64,000 bases of DNA from Bog-473 sp963828505. GTDB taxonomy: Bacteria > Actinomycetota > Acidimicrobiia > Acidimicrobiales > RAAP-2. The translations under genes were made by a program, and so were the position numbers. Positions 49,688 to 58,614 of this stretch are shown here, piece after piece. The stretch covers positions 62,001 through 126,000 of the forward strand of contig CAWHFM010000011.1 of the NCBI GenBank assembly GCA_963828505.1, written 5' to 3'. Positions within the stretch are counted from its first letter, which is position 1; the number at the start of each line of letters is the position of its first letter. The notes below the pieces were generated by a model. The model searched no databases. It saw only the letters and a list, made by a program, of their open reading frames with translations, and had not been told where the DNA came from.

Positions 49688-50836
49688 GTGGCTCGCGCCT
49701 ACCTCGATCACGCCAGCACCACACCGCCGCGGCCCGAGGCGCTGGCGGCCGTAACGGAGTGGGCGGGGTGGGCGGCGGCCGACCCCGGTCGCCTCTACGA
49801 GGAGGGGCGCATCGTCCGTGACGCGCTCGAGCAGGCGCGCCGGGACGTGGCTGCGCTGCTCGGAGCGGCGCCACGACAGGTCGTGTTCACCTCCGGTGCG
49901 ACCGAAGCGATCAACGCCGCCATCTTCGGCGCCACCTCCGCCGCCCCGGGCGCACCGGTTCTCTGTGCCGGGGTCGAGCACTCGGCCGTGCGGGACGCCT
50001 CGGCGCGTGCCGCGCCCACCGAGGCCCTCGCGGTCGACGCCGATGGCCGCATCGACGTCGAAGCGCTGCGCGTCCGGCTGTCCGCGCCGGCGTCGGCGCG
50101 CCCCGCGCTCGTGCACTGCCAGTGGGCCAACCACGAGGTCGGCACGCTCCAGCCGGTGCGCGACGTCGTGGCGCTGTGCCGGGAGTCGGGCGTCACGGTG
50201 CACGTCGATGCCGCCGCCGCCTGCGGCCACGTCGAGACGGACCTGGATGCGCTCGGTGCCGACCTGGTCAGCGTCAGCGCCCACAAGCTCGGGGGACTGC
50301 CGGGGGCCGGAGCCCTCGTCGTGCGCCGCGGGAGCCGGTTCGCCCCCTTCATCGTCGGCGGCGAGCAGGAGCGGGGGCGGCGGGGCGGCCTCGAGGCCAT
50401 CCCGGCTCTGCTCGCGTTCGGCGCGGCCGCGGGCGTCCTGGCCGGCACCGGACGGATCCAGGCCGAGGCCGAGATGGCGCGAGCCCAGGTCGACGTCATC
50501 AGCCGCGCCGCTCGGGCGGTCGACGCCGTCACCTTGGTCGGTCCGCCCGACCCCGACGCCCGCGTGCCCCACCTCGTCTGCCTTGGCGTGGCCGGCGTGG
50601 AGGCCGAGCCGGTGTTGATCGGGCTCGACCGCAGAGGGGTCGCGGTCCACTCCGGATCCGCGTGCTCCTCGGAGAGCATCGAGCCTTCGCCGGTGCTCGA
50701 GGCCATGGGAGCCGACCCGAGCCACTCCCTGCGCGTCAGCGTGGGCTGGACGACGACCGCCGCTGACTGCGAGGCGTTCGCCGCCGCGTTCCCCTCGGTC
50801 GTGGGCGAGCTGCGCGCGCTCTCTCACGGCGGTTGA
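49688..50836 (+). CDS. Cysteine desulfurase (NifS/IscS family)
   Basis: The 382-residue PLP enzyme has YLDHASTTPPRPEALAAV, the glycine loop FTSGATEAINAAIFGA, HCQWANHEVGTLQPV, the PLP-lysine at K200 in SVSAHKLGG, and the catalytic Cys C326 in HSGSACSSES. It takes sulfur from cysteine for Fe-S clusters or thio-cofactors. It is 6 bp downstream of the SufR-like regulator and probably co-transcribed. No scaffold gene (iscU/sufU) is in the immediate region; Mrp is divergent. Confidence 0.92.
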   Translation: MARAYLDHASTTPPRPEALAAVTEWAGWAAADPGRLYEEGRIVRDALEQARRDVAALLGAAPRQVVFTSGATEAINAAIFGATSAAPGAPVLCAGVEHSAVRDASARAAPTEALAVDADGRIDVEALRVRLSAPASARPALVHCQWANHEVGTLQPVRDVVALCRESGVTVHVDAAAACGHVETDLDALGADLVSVSAHKLGGLPGAGALVVRRGSRFAPFIVGGEQERGRRGGLEAIPALLAFGAAAGVLAGTGRIQAEAEMARAQVDVISRAARAVDAVTLVGPPDPDARVPHLVCLGVAGVEAEPVLIGLDRRGVAVHSGSACSSESIEPSPVLEAMGADPSHSLRVSVGWTTTAADCEAFAAAFPSVVGELRALSHGG

Positions 50837-50849
50837 GCGGCACGCGCGC

Positions 50850-51710
50850 TCAGGGCGCGGGAGTCGTGGCGGTACCGAACGCCGCCGGGAGCGGCGTCCC
50901 CGCCGACCGGTAGGCGCCGGCGATCAGCGGCGCCGCCTGGGGCAGCTCGGCCGCCGGGGGGTCGTCAGCCAGGAAATCCCCGAACTGGGCCACCGCGGCC
51001 TTGGCGTTGTGGTCCTGGTTCTCGAGGATGAGTCCGTAGAAGAGGTGGCCCTGGAAGTAGGAGGATGAGACGCGCACGGCCTTCTCCACCTCCGCCCGCC
51101 CGATGCGGACCAGGGCCGGCACGTGCTCGGTCGAACCGAGGTTCCACTCGAGGAAGCCGGCATAGGAGAGCGCGACCGGGTCCGACGGATCTTGGGCCAG
51201 GACCTTGTCGTAAATCTCCAACGCCGCCTTTGGATTCTTGGATCCGAGGGGAAGCGCCTGCTGCAGCTCCTGTTCGATCTGTTGGGCCTGCGACAAGGTC
51301 ACACTGCCCGACGGCGACTGGCCGGGCTGTCTGGCCCGGGCCGAGTGCGTGACGAGGACCACCAGCCCCACGGCGATCAGGAGGCTGGCGGCCACGACGC
51401 CGACCCGCCGCCACAACGGCCACCGCCCGGGTGGTGGCGACGCCTCTGTCCCGGCCGTGGCCCGCTCGCCGTCGGCGGTGACGGGTTCGCCGCTCTGGGC
51501 CAACTCCGCGTCCGCCTGGGCCAGCTCGGCCTCCACCTCGGCCAGGCGCGCCGTGTCGCGCGCCACCAACAGCGCGTGGTCCTCGTCGGACAGGTCGCCG
51601 GCCGTGTGCTCCCGCGCCGCGTCCTGGAGCGAGCGGCGCAAGAAGTCGCGCTCGTCGGCGAGATGCCAGCGCTCGTCTGGGTCGAGTCGAGTCGTCCCTT
51701 CCACGGTCAT
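50850..51710 (-). CDS. CcmI-like membrane protein with TPR region
   Basis: The 286-residue protein starts with an acidic helical N-terminal region, has one membrane segment (VGVVAASLLIAVGLVVLVTH) and then a periplasmic TPR-like domain (NPKAALEIYDKVLAQDPSDP and FYGLILENQDHNAKAAVAQF). In System I, CcmI holds apocytochrome c by such repeats. The ATG overlaps the ccmH stop, and it is the last gene of the ccm operon. The sequence is too divergent to call CcmI with certainty. Confidence 0.7.
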   Translation of the reverse strand: MTVEGTTRLDPDERWHLADERDFLRRSLQDAAREHTAGDLSDEDHALLVARDTARLAEVEAELAQADAELAQSGEPVTADGERATAGTEASPPPGRWPLWRRVGVVAASLLIAVGLVVLVTHSARARQPGQSPSGSVTLSQAQQIEQELQQALPLGSKNPKAALEIYDKVLAQDPSDPVALSYAGFLEWNLGSTEHVPALVRIGRAEVEKAVRVSSSYFQGHLFYGLILENQDHNAKAAVAQFGDFLADDPPAAELPQAAPLIAGAYRSAGTPLPAAFGTATTPAP

Positions 51711-52171
51711 ACCGACTCATGCTCACTGACTCGACCCGAGTCCCGCAGCGCATCGAACTGGCGGGAGCGCCGCCAGAACACGAGGCCGACGCCAACAACG
51801 GCTCCGGCCCCGAGCACCAACGGGATCAACCAGATCAGGGGGACTCCGCCGGCATCGGGCGGGACGAGCAGGATGGTCTCGCCGTACTCGGAGACGAGCA
51901 CCTGGTCGATCTGCGCGTTCGAGCGCCCGGCGGCGACCATGTTCTGAATCTCGTGCCGCACCGCGATGGCCGTCGACGCGTTCGACTGGGCCACCGAGAT
52001 GTCGGTGCACGACGGGCAGCGCACGTTGGCCTCGATGGCGGCAGCGCGCGACGCCCCCGAGGGCGCACCGCGGTCGAACACGCCGCTGCCCACGACGAGC
52101 GCCACGGCCAGCACGACCAGAGGCAGCGCCACGCGCACCCACAGCGGGAGGCGGGCCCGACGCTCAGCCAT
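51707..52171 (-). CDS. ccmH: Cytochrome c biogenesis protein CcmH
   Basis: The 154-residue protein has an N-terminal membrane segment, the CcmH signature IEANVRCPSCTDISVAQSNA with the CxxC that handles apocytochrome c thiols, a helical bundle (VRHEIQNMVAAGRSNAQIDQ) and a second C-terminal membrane helix. CcmH works with CcmG and CcmF in haem ligation. Its start overlaps the end of ccmG and its stop overlaps the following gene. The CxxC is CPSC. Confidence 0.92.
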   Translation of the reverse strand: MAERRARLPLWVRVALPLVVLAVALVVGSGVFDRGAPSGASRAAAIEANVRCPSCTDISVAQSNASTAIAVRHEIQNMVAAGRSNAQIDQVLVSEYGETILLVPPDAGGVPLIWLIPLVLGAGAVVGVGLVFWRRSRQFDALRDSGRVSEHESV

Positions 52172-52733
52172 CGGAGCTCGGGCTCCCCGACCTGGGCGGC
52201 CGCAGGTACGAGTCGAGGTTCTGGCCCGTGGCCGGGCCGAGGAGCACCGCGCTCACCCGGCCTGCGGGGTCGATCACGAACGTGGTCGGCGGACTGGTCA
52301 CGCCGTAGCGCGCCGCGATGGCGCCGCCCGGGTCGGCCACGACGGGCCAGAGGTCCCCGTTAGCGACGAGGAAGGCCCGCGCCGAGGACGAGGTGTCGTG
52401 GAACACGACGCTCAGCAGGTCCGCACCGCTGGGCTTGTGTGCCTGGTCGTAGGCGAAGCGCGACAGGTCGGGCGCCTCCTGCTGGCACGGCGTGCACCAG
52501 CTGGCGAAGAAGTTGACCACCACGTAGTGGCCGCGCAGCGACGACAGCGACGCGTGGCTCCCGCCCAGGAGATCGGCCCCGCTGATCTGCGGCGCGGGGC
52601 GGCCGACCAGGGGGCTCGGCACTGCCGTCGCCTCCTGGGGCGTGCGCGTGGCCAGCACGATGCCCACGATGGCGAGCGTGGCCAGCACCGCCCCGGCCAC
52701 CCAGCGGATCGGATGGCGCCGACGTCGGCTCAT
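52164..52733 (-). CDS. ccmG: Thiol:disulfide interchange protein CcmG/TlpA-like
   Basis: The 189-residue thioredoxin-like protein has an N-terminal membrane anchor (VAGAVLATLAIVGIVLAT) and the active site VVNFFASWCTPCQQEAPDL (WCTPC) with the following VADPGGAIAARYGVTSPPTT containing the cis-proline. It keeps CcmH and apocytochrome cysteines reduced. The ATG 52733 overlaps the ccmF stop (ATGA). Confidence 0.92.
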   Translation of the reverse strand: MSRRRRHPIRWVAGAVLATLAIVGIVLATRTPQEATAVPSPLVGRPAPQISGADLLGGSHASLSSLRGHYVVVNFFASWCTPCQQEAPDLSRFAYDQAHKPSGADLLSVVFHDTSSSARAFLVANGDLWPVVADPGGAIAARYGVTSPPTTFVIDPAGRVSAVLLGPATGQNLDSYLRPPRSGSPSSDG

Positions 52734-54877
52734 GCCGGCCGCACCCGGCGTGCTGCCATCGCGCCCACGGGCTCGTGCTCGTCTTCACGTTCCGGTGCCG
52801 CGTCGTCGGGGGCTGACGGCCGCCGAGTGGAGTCCGTGACGAGGCCCGGTGGCGCGGAGGCGGGATCGGTGGCCCGACGCCTCGACCCCGGTACCAGCGC
52901 CAGCAGGCCACCGAGGCCCACCAGGAGCCCGCCCGCCCACAGCCAAGCGACGAGTGGCTCGATGACCACCCCGATGGCCACCGATCCCGAGGGCAGGTTG
53001 TTGATGGCCAGGTTGCCCGACGACGAACCGAGCCCCCCGACGGCGTCGAAGGTCAGGTAGACGTCGTCGACCACGCTCGAGTCGATGGCCGGGGTGCCGA
53101 CCACGGCCAGGTTGCCGCCGAAACTGGTCACCGCCGGCTTGAACACGGAGCCGTCGACGGCGACGAGCGCCTCCTGGGCCGAGCGCGACGGCGTGTGCAC
53201 GGTGCGCAGCCCCTCGAACTCGAAGCGGTGACCGTCGTAGGTGACGGGCACGCCCTGGTGCAGGGCCAGCTCGGCCTGGTGCCGGTAGGAGGTGGCCGCG
53301 ATGATCCCGACCGCGAGCAGCACGACGCCGAGGTGCACCACCATGCCGCCGTTGGCGCGCCCGACCAGTCCTCGCCACCACCCGACGTGCCGGGTGCGCG
53401 CCGCGCCCACCGACAACACGAGGGCGCGGCCCGCGGTGGCGGCCGCCATGGCGCCCAGGCCGAAGCCGACGAGAGCACCCGTACCGCGCAACCCGAACGC
53501 CACGCACCCCACGACGGTGAGGACCCCGACCCAGGCCGGGATGGCGAGGCGTTGCCACAGCGCGGCGCCGCTCATCTTGCGCCAGCTGAGCACGGGCGCC
53601 ACCGCCATGAGGAAGAGGAGGGTCAGGCCGGCCGGCACGGCGACGGTGTCGAAGAAGGGTGCGCCGACCGTCACCTGCTGCTGGGTGACCGCCTCGTAGA
53701 GCAGCGGGTACACGGTGCCGAGCAGGACCACGAAGGCGAATCCGACGAGGAGCACGTTGTTGAGGAGGAAGGCCCCCTCCCGACCGAGCGGTGCGTCGAT
53801 GCCGCCCGGCGAACGGAGCCGGTCGCCCCGCCAGGCGATGAGACCGAAGCCGACGATGATCACGGCGAAGAAGAAGCCGATCAGGATCGGCCCGAGCGAC
53901 GATTCCGAGAACGCGTGCACCGAGGCGATCACGCCCGAACGGGTGAGGAACGTTCCCAGGATGGTCAGGGAAAAGGTGGCGACCGAGAGGGACAGGTTCC
54001 AGACGCGCATCAACCCGCGCCGCTCCTGGACGAGGACCGAGTGCAGGTAGGCCGTCCCACAGAGCCACGGCAGCAGCGCCGCGTTCTCGACGGGGTCCCA
54101 GCCCCAGAAGCCGCCCCACCCGAGCACCTGGTAGGACCACCAGGCCCCGAGCACGATGCCCACCGACAGGAACGTGAAGGCGACGAGGGTCCAGCGCCGG
54201 CATTCGACCTGCCAACGCTCCCCGACGCGGCCCGTCGCCAGCATGCCGATGGCGAAGGCGAAGGGCACGGTGAAGCCCACGAAGCCGGCGTAGAGGAGGG
54301 GCGGATGGACGGCGACGAGCGGGTTGTCCTGGAGCAGTGAGTTCGGGCCGAGCCCCGAGGTCACCCCGGTCACGGTGACGAAGGGGTTCGCCGGCCCGAT
54401 CATGAGCCCGAAGAAGAACGCGCTGACGGTGTAGAGGACGAGGGTCGCCCAGCGGATCACGGTGTCGCTCCCGGTGTGCCGGTAGCGCCAGACGAATGCC
54501 GCCGTGTAGACGGAGAGGAGCAGCCCCCACAGCAGGATGGAACCGGCGAGCGCCGACCAGAGGCCGGTGATCGAGTAGAGGAACGGCGTCACCCGGCTGT
54601 TGTTCTCGGCCACGAAGGAGAGCGAGAAGTCGTGCGTGACGAGCGCGTGCTCCATGGCCAGCGTCGCCAGCAGCGCGCCGGCGAGGAGGACGGGGGCGAG
54701 CAGGCGGCCGTCGCCGGCCACGCCGGGAACGTTGTCGTTGCTGTTGCCGGTGCCGGTGCCGTTGGCGTTCGCCCCACGCCGGCCCGTGGCCAGGCCCACC
54801 GCGATCACGGCTATCCCGGCGACGCTGGCCGCGAAGGCGAGCCAGACGCCGACCGTCCCGACGTGCGCGTCGATCAT
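52730..54877 (-). CDS. ccmF: Haem lyase subunit CcmF
   Basis: The 715-residue protein has about 14 membrane segments and the hallmark WWSYQVLGWGGFWGWDPVEN (the WWD-type domain, tryptophan-rich haem site), NPFVTVTGVTSGLGPNSLLQ, and a large soluble loop near the end (HRFEFEGLRTVHTPSR). It ligates haem to apocytochrome c together with CcmH. It begins inside the ccmE stop (ATGA overlap). Length is normal for CcmF. Confidence 0.95.
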   Translation of the reverse strand: MIDAHVGTVGVWLAFAASVAGIAVIAVGLATGRRGANANGTGTGNSNDNVPGVAGDGRLLAPVLLAGALLATLAMEHALVTHDFSLSFVAENNSRVTPFLYSITGLWSALAGSILLWGLLLSVYTAAFVWRYRHTGSDTVIRWATLVLYTVSAFFFGLMIGPANPFVTVTGVTSGLGPNSLLQDNPLVAVHPPLLYAGFVGFTVPFAFAIGMLATGRVGERWQVECRRWTLVAFTFLSVGIVLGAWWSYQVLGWGGFWGWDPVENAALLPWLCGTAYLHSVLVQERRGLMRVWNLSLSVATFSLTILGTFLTRSGVIASVHAFSESSLGPILIGFFFAVIIVGFGLIAWRGDRLRSPGGIDAPLGREGAFLLNNVLLVGFAFVVLLGTVYPLLYEAVTQQQVTVGAPFFDTVAVPAGLTLLFLMAVAPVLSWRKMSGAALWQRLAIPAWVGVLTVVGCVAFGLRGTGALVGFGLGAMAAATAGRALVLSVGAARTRHVGWWRGLVGRANGGMVVHLGVVLLAVGIIAATSYRHQAELALHQGVPVTYDGHRFEFEGLRTVHTPSRSAQEALVAVDGSVFKPAVTSFGGNLAVVGTPAIDSSVVDDVYLTFDAVGGLGSSSGNLAINNLPSGSVAIGVVIEPLVAWLWAGGLLVGLGGLLALVPGSRRRATDPASAPPGLVTDSTRRPSAPDDAAPEREDEHEPVGAMAARRVRPA

Positions 54878-55392
54878 CAGCAGGCCGCGCCGGTGGCCGG
54901 CTTGACCCGGCCCGGGTACTGCGCGGTGTAGGTGGAGGAGTGCTTCACCATGATGGTGTCGGAGACGAAGTTCGTCGAGGTGTCGGAGGCGAAGTGCCCG
55001 ACGACCACGACGGGGATGCGCGACTGGAAGAGCTGCGGCGGGCTGCCGGTGTTGTCGACGCGGACCGTGTTGGCGCCCTCGCACAGGGCGAAGTCGGCGC
55101 CGGCCGCGGTGGCGCGGATGGAGCCGGGGACCACCACCCCCTCCAGCCGGAAGGTCGTCGTGCCGAGCTGCTGGTGGTGGGTGAGCGCCTGGTTGACCGT
55201 GTCGAAGTAGTCGAGCGAGCTCCCCAGTCCCTCGACGAGCAGGAACACGAGGGCACCGGCCAGCAGGACGAAGACCACGAGCAGCCTCCTGCTGGTGCGG
55301 CGCCGGCGCGGCGCCGGCAGCGCCGGGCCTGAGGCGGGCTCGGCTTGAGGCGGCGTGGGGGGCGGGCTGGTGTCGGTGACGATGTCGCTCAC
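54877..55392 (-). CDS. ccmE: Haem chaperone CcmE
   Basis: From GTG 55392 the 171-residue protein has an N-terminal anchor (LLVVFVLLAGALVFLLVEGL) and an OB-fold with FRLEGVVVPGSI, ALCEGANTVRVDNTG, IPVVVVGHFASD and the haem-binding HxxxY segment VKHSSTY: H151 and Y155. The canonical KHDENY is changed to KHSSTY but keeps His and Tyr. CcmE carries haem covalently to CcmF. GTG overlaps the stop of ccmD (GTGA). Confidence 0.93.
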   Translation of the reverse strand: MSDIVTDTSPPPTPPQAEPASGPALPAPRRRRTSRRLLVVFVLLAGALVFLLVEGLGSSLDYFDTVNQALTHHQQLGTTTFRLEGVVVPGSIRATAAGADFALCEGANTVRVDNTGSPPQLFQSRIPVVVVGHFASDTSTNFVSDTIMVKHSSTYTAQYPGRVKPATGAAC

Positions 55393-55559
55393 GACCGTCC
55401 GCCGTGCCGGGGATCTCCCGCGGCGCCGTCGCGTTCTCGCACCGGCACCTTCGAGGCCCGCAGGGCGCGTTCGAGGCGGCGCCGGCGCGCTACGAGGTAC
55501 ACCGCGTAGGCGAACAGTGTCCCCAGCGCGACGGCGTAGCCGGCGTCGACGTAGCTCAC
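55389..55559 (-). CDS. ccmD: Small haem exporter subunit CcmD
   Basis: Between ccmC and ccmE a 56-residue frame starts with GTG 55559 and ends with TGA 55389-55391. Its translation has a single membrane helix followed by a basic stretch: YVDAGYAVALGTLFAYAVYL then VARRRRLERALRA. This is the CcmD layout: tyrosine-rich helix, then positive tail. CcmD releases holo-CcmE from the CcmABC complex. Both ends overlap the neighbours by GTGA, which supports translation. Confidence 0.82.
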   Translation of the reverse strand: MSYVDAGYAVALGTLFAYAVYLVARRRRLERALRASKVPVRERDGAAGDPRHGGRS

Positions 55560-56398
55560 GCGCCGGGTCCTTCGTCCGCGCCGGTCCGGGGGGCCGCGGC
55601 GACTCCCACCAGTGCGGGATCGTCGATGGGGGCGTCGTTCTCGCTCCAGCGCTCGGCCAGCGAGACCTCGAGCTCCTCGTCACCCACGGCGTCTTGGAGC
55701 ACCTCGACCCGGTAGCGCACGCCGAGCAGCCAGACGAAGGCCAAGGAGAACGCCCCGAAGCTGAGCAGCATGGTCCAGAGCATCGATCCGTGGACATGAA
55801 GCTCGAACCCCGGATCGAGGATGGTGCCACCCTGGTGCAGGGTCTGCCACCAGTCCACCGAGAAGTGCACCAGCGGCACGTCGACGGCGATGAGGATGGC
55901 GGCCACGGCACAGCGGCGGGCCCGGACGTGCGGCTCCGAGGGGACGCGGCGCAACGCCAGATAGCCCAGCTCCAGCAGCAACAAGAGCGCGGTCGTGGTC
56001 AGGCGCGCGTCCCAGGTCCACCACACCCCCCATACCGGCCGGCCCCACAGCGAGCCGGTGACGAGCGTGAGGGCGGAGAACACTGCGCCCACCTCGACGG
56101 CCGACGCCGCCAGGCGGTCCCAGAAGAACGAACGCGTGCGCGGCCACAGGTAGAGCAGGCTCCCGGCCAACGCGACGCCCCCGGCCCAGTACAGGGCGAC
56201 GGTGGCGACCGCGGGGTGGACGTAGAGCAAGCGGGCCAGGTTGCCCTGGACGGCGTCGGGAGGCGTGACCCACAGCCCCAGCCATACGGTGGCGGCGAGA
56301 CTGAGGACCGCGAGAACGCCGACCACGTCGAGCCAGCGCGGTCGCACCCGGTCGGGCGGGAGGCTCACTGCTGCGGGCGCGTTCGGTGCCGTCGTCAC
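55556..56398 (-). CDS. ccmC: Haem handling protein CcmC
   Basis: From GTG 56398 the 280-residue protein has six membrane helices and the tryptophan-rich haem-binding motif SLWGRPVWGVWWTWDARLTT, with histidines on the outer loops (YVHPAVATVALYW and PLVHFSVDWWQTLHQGGTIL). It loads haem on CcmE. A C-terminal extension of about 50 residues (after LGVRYRVEVLQDAV) is acidic and not found in most family members. Its start overlaps the ccmB stop (GTGA). Confidence 0.94.
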   Translation of the reverse strand: MTTAPNAPAAVSLPPDRVRPRWLDVVGVLAVLSLAATVWLGLWVTPPDAVQGNLARLLYVHPAVATVALYWAGGVALAGSLLYLWPRTRSFFWDRLAASAVEVGAVFSALTLVTGSLWGRPVWGVWWTWDARLTTTALLLLLELGYLALRRVPSEPHVRARRCAVAAILIAVDVPLVHFSVDWWQTLHQGGTILDPGFELHVHGSMLWTMLLSFGAFSLAFVWLLGVRYRVEVLQDAVGDEELEVSLAERWSENDAPIDDPALVGVAAAPRTGADEGPGA

Positions 56399-57063
56399 GC
56401 TGCCTCCTGGAGCGGGCCGTAGAGGACCACTCCGAGGACGAGGTAGATGACCGAGAACGGGACGAGGATCTTCAGCCATTGCGCGCCCGACGAGACGCTG
56501 CCGCTCAGTGCCGCCTCCCAGACCTTGGAGCCGGCCAGGAGCACCGGGGCCAGCACCGGCAGCACGAGCAGCGGCAGCAGCGTGTCGCGCACCCGGAGCC
56601 CGGCCGACATGGCGCCGTAGAGGACGCCGGCACAGGCCAGCCCGACCGTCGCCACCACACACGACAGCGCGGCGAGCCAGAGCACCTGCACCCGGACATC
56701 GAAGAGGAAGGCCACACCGGCCCAGAGGACGAGCTGGAGCACGAGCAGCTGCAGGCCCACCGCTGCGGCCTTGCCCAGGAAGATCCCGGCGGGGTCGATG
56801 CCCGAGAGACGCAACCCGTCGCGTGTGCCCTCACCGGACTCGACCGCGACGCTGCGCTGAATGGCGAGCACGGTGGAGAACAAGAGCGCGACCCAGAAGA
56901 TGCCGGGCGCAGCGTGGTGGAGCGCGGCCTGGTCGGGACCGATGGCGAAGGCGAGCAGGACGAGGACCAGGACGGCGAACGGGACGACCTGCCAGAGCCC
57001 GACACGCGAGCGGGCCTCGATGCGCAGGTCCTTGCCGGCGACGAGGACGGCGTCATGCCACAT
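56395..57063 (-). CDS. ccmB: Haem exporter permease subunit CcmB
   Basis: The 222-residue protein has a soluble start (AVLVAGKDLRIEARSRVGLW), then six membrane segments including VVPFAVLVLVLLAFAIGP and LGVVLYGPLQEA at the end, and the SVAVESGEGTRDGLRLSGID loop typical of CcmB. With CcmA it forms the ABC part that drives release of haem-CcmE. ATG 57063 was chosen; an upstream GTG (57078) would add five residues. Confidence 0.92.
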   Translation of the reverse strand: MWHDAVLVAGKDLRIEARSRVGLWQVVPFAVLVLVLLAFAIGPDQAALHHAAPGIFWVALLFSTVLAIQRSVAVESGEGTRDGLRLSGIDPAGIFLGKAAAVGLQLLVLQLVLWAGVAFLFDVRVQVLWLAALSCVVATVGLACAGVLYGAMSAGLRVRDTLLPLLVLPVLAPVLLAGSKVWEAALSGSVSSGAQWLKILVPFSVIYLVLGVVLYGPLQEAA

Positions 57064-57784
57064 GCGACGCTCCCGCACCCAACCCGCGCCCGGCGCGTGC
57101 GGTTGACGGCACCGCGCTGAGGGGAGCGCGCCGGCCCCCCGCCTCCTCGCGCACCACCCTGCCGCCCGCCATGGACACGACGCGGTCGGCCATGGGAACC
57201 GAGAGCTGCGGCTCGTGCGAGGACAGCAGTACCGACGCGCCGTCGACCACGGCCTCGGCGACCAGCCGACCCAGGAGCTGGCGCGAAGTGGCGTCGAGCC
57301 CGGCGTGCGGCTCGTCGAGCAGCCAGAGGGCCGGGCGACGGGCGACCAGGGCGGCGAGCGCCACCCGACGGCGCTGCCCGGCCGAGAGCCGGCCGGCCGG
57401 GGTCGAGCGCAGGCGGCCGGTCAGGCCGAGCCGCTCGAGCGCGCCGTCGGCGGCCGAGGACCGCAGGCCGAGCGCACGGACGGCGAAGCGGACGTTCTCC
57501 GCCGCACTGAGCTCGTCGTAGAGGGGGGCGGCGTGGCCGAGAAGACCGACGTGACGGCGCACGGCGGTGTGGTCCGCGGTGAGGTCGACGCCGAGCACCG
57601 TGGCCTCGCCGGAGGTGACGGGCAGCAAGCCGGCGCAGGCGCGCAGCAGGCTGGTCTTGCCCGCACCGTTCGGGCCGACCACGACGACCACCTCTCCCGT
57701 CTCGAGGGAAAGGTCCACCCCGGCGAGGGCGGGAAAGCGGCCCGCGAGAGCGACCGCGGCGCGGAGTTGGACGACGAGGGCCAT
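57053..57784 (-). CDS. ccmA: ABC transporter ATPase CcmA
   Basis: The 243-residue protein has Walker A VVVGPNGAGKTSLLRACAGL, the Q-loop area VGLLGHAAPLYDELSAAENV, signature LSAGQRRRVALAALVARRPA, Walker B LWLLDEPHAGLD and the switch His in VLLSSHEPQLS. It powers CcmB for haem-CcmE release. It is the first gene of the ccm operon. ATG 57784 is one choice; a longer N-terminus up to 57829 is possible (TACCAT is about 13 bases upstream of the chosen start). Confidence 0.92.
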   Translation of the reverse strand: MALVVQLRAAVALAGRFPALAGVDLSLETGEVVVVVGPNGAGKTSLLRACAGLLPVTSGEATVLGVDLTADHTAVRRHVGLLGHAAPLYDELSAAENVRFAVRALGLRSSAADGALERLGLTGRLRSTPAGRLSAGQRRRVALAALVARRPALWLLDEPHAGLDATSRQLLGRLVAEAVVDGASVLLSSHEPQLSVPMADRVVSMAGGRVVREEAGGRRAPLSAVPSTARAGRGLGAGASHVA

Positions 57785-57836
57785 GGCCTTGGCCCACCAT
57801 GGTAGGGGGGCGGGGTCCCGGGGTTCCAAGCGGGCC

Positions 57837-58535
57837 TCAGGGCGCCGACCACACCCAGGCGTAGGTGAACGGCCAGCCCCGATAGGCCTCCCAGCTGGGC
57901 TTGAGCTGGATCAGCCTGTCCCCGACGAGGGCCTCGTGGAGTTCGGCCGTGACCAGCCTCGCGGCGGAGGCGGCCGTGACGTGCTCGCCGGGGAGGTGCA
58001 GGTGCGTCTCGATCGCCACCGGACGACCTTCGGGGCCGTCGAAATGCGTCGGCATGCCCACTGCCATGAGGAAGAACGGGTGCACCCCGACGAGCACGAA
58101 GGCACCGGCCGGCGCCAGCAGCCGCCGGGCCTCGGCGTAGAGCGGGGCGAGGTCGGGGAGGTGCTCGTCGACCAGGACGCAAGCCACGAGGCCGTAGGCA
58201 CCGGCATCGAGCCCGGTCCGGCGGACATCCGCTTCGATCAGGCGGTCGTGCAGGTTGCGGCGGCGGGCGAGCTCGAGCATCTCGGGCGTGACGTCGAGGC
58301 CGTCGATCGGGAACTCCCCCTTGGTGCGGAGCCACCTGGCGGTGCGGCCGTTGCCACAGCCCAGGTCCGCGGCGCGGGAGACCGCCGGCCAGCGGACCGA
58401 GTCGATGCGACCCAGCGGCTCCATATCCATGGAGTCGTCGACGGTGTCGTCGTACGTGGGTGCCCAGGCCGCATAGCCCCGACGCGCCGGGAGCGTCTCG
58501 TAATGACGGCGGTCGAAGCGGGTGAAATCGGTCAC
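57837..58535 (-). CDS. Class I SAM-dependent methyltransferase
   Basis: The 232-residue protein has a Rossmann core: RAADLGCGNGRTARWLRTKG (motif I), IDGLDVTPEMLELARRRNLH, VACVLVDEHLPDLAPLYAEA and RRLLAPAGAFVLVGVHPFFL. A GTG start at 58535 fits an AAGGGGAC ribosome site about 18 bases upstream only loosely. The target is unknown. The gene's 5' end (58439-58600, including upstream DNA) is also present as a diverged copy at 62292-62450. Confidence 0.85.
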   Translation of the reverse strand: MTDFTRFDRRHYETLPARRGYAAWAPTYDDTVDDSMDMEPLGRIDSVRWPAVSRAADLGCGNGRTARWLRTKGEFPIDGLDVTPEMLELARRRNLHDRLIEADVRRTGLDAGAYGLVACVLVDEHLPDLAPLYAEARRLLAPAGAFVLVGVHPFFLMAVGMPTHFDGPEGRPVAIETHLHLPGEHVTAASAARLVTAELHEALVGDRLIQLKPSWEAYRGWPFTYAWVWSAP

Positions 58536-58614
58536 GTCGACATGGTCGCCCCGGTCCCCTTTACTCGTGGCCCGTCCCCGTCTGCCGCCGGCGATTGAGC
58601 TCGCGGGCTCGCTC

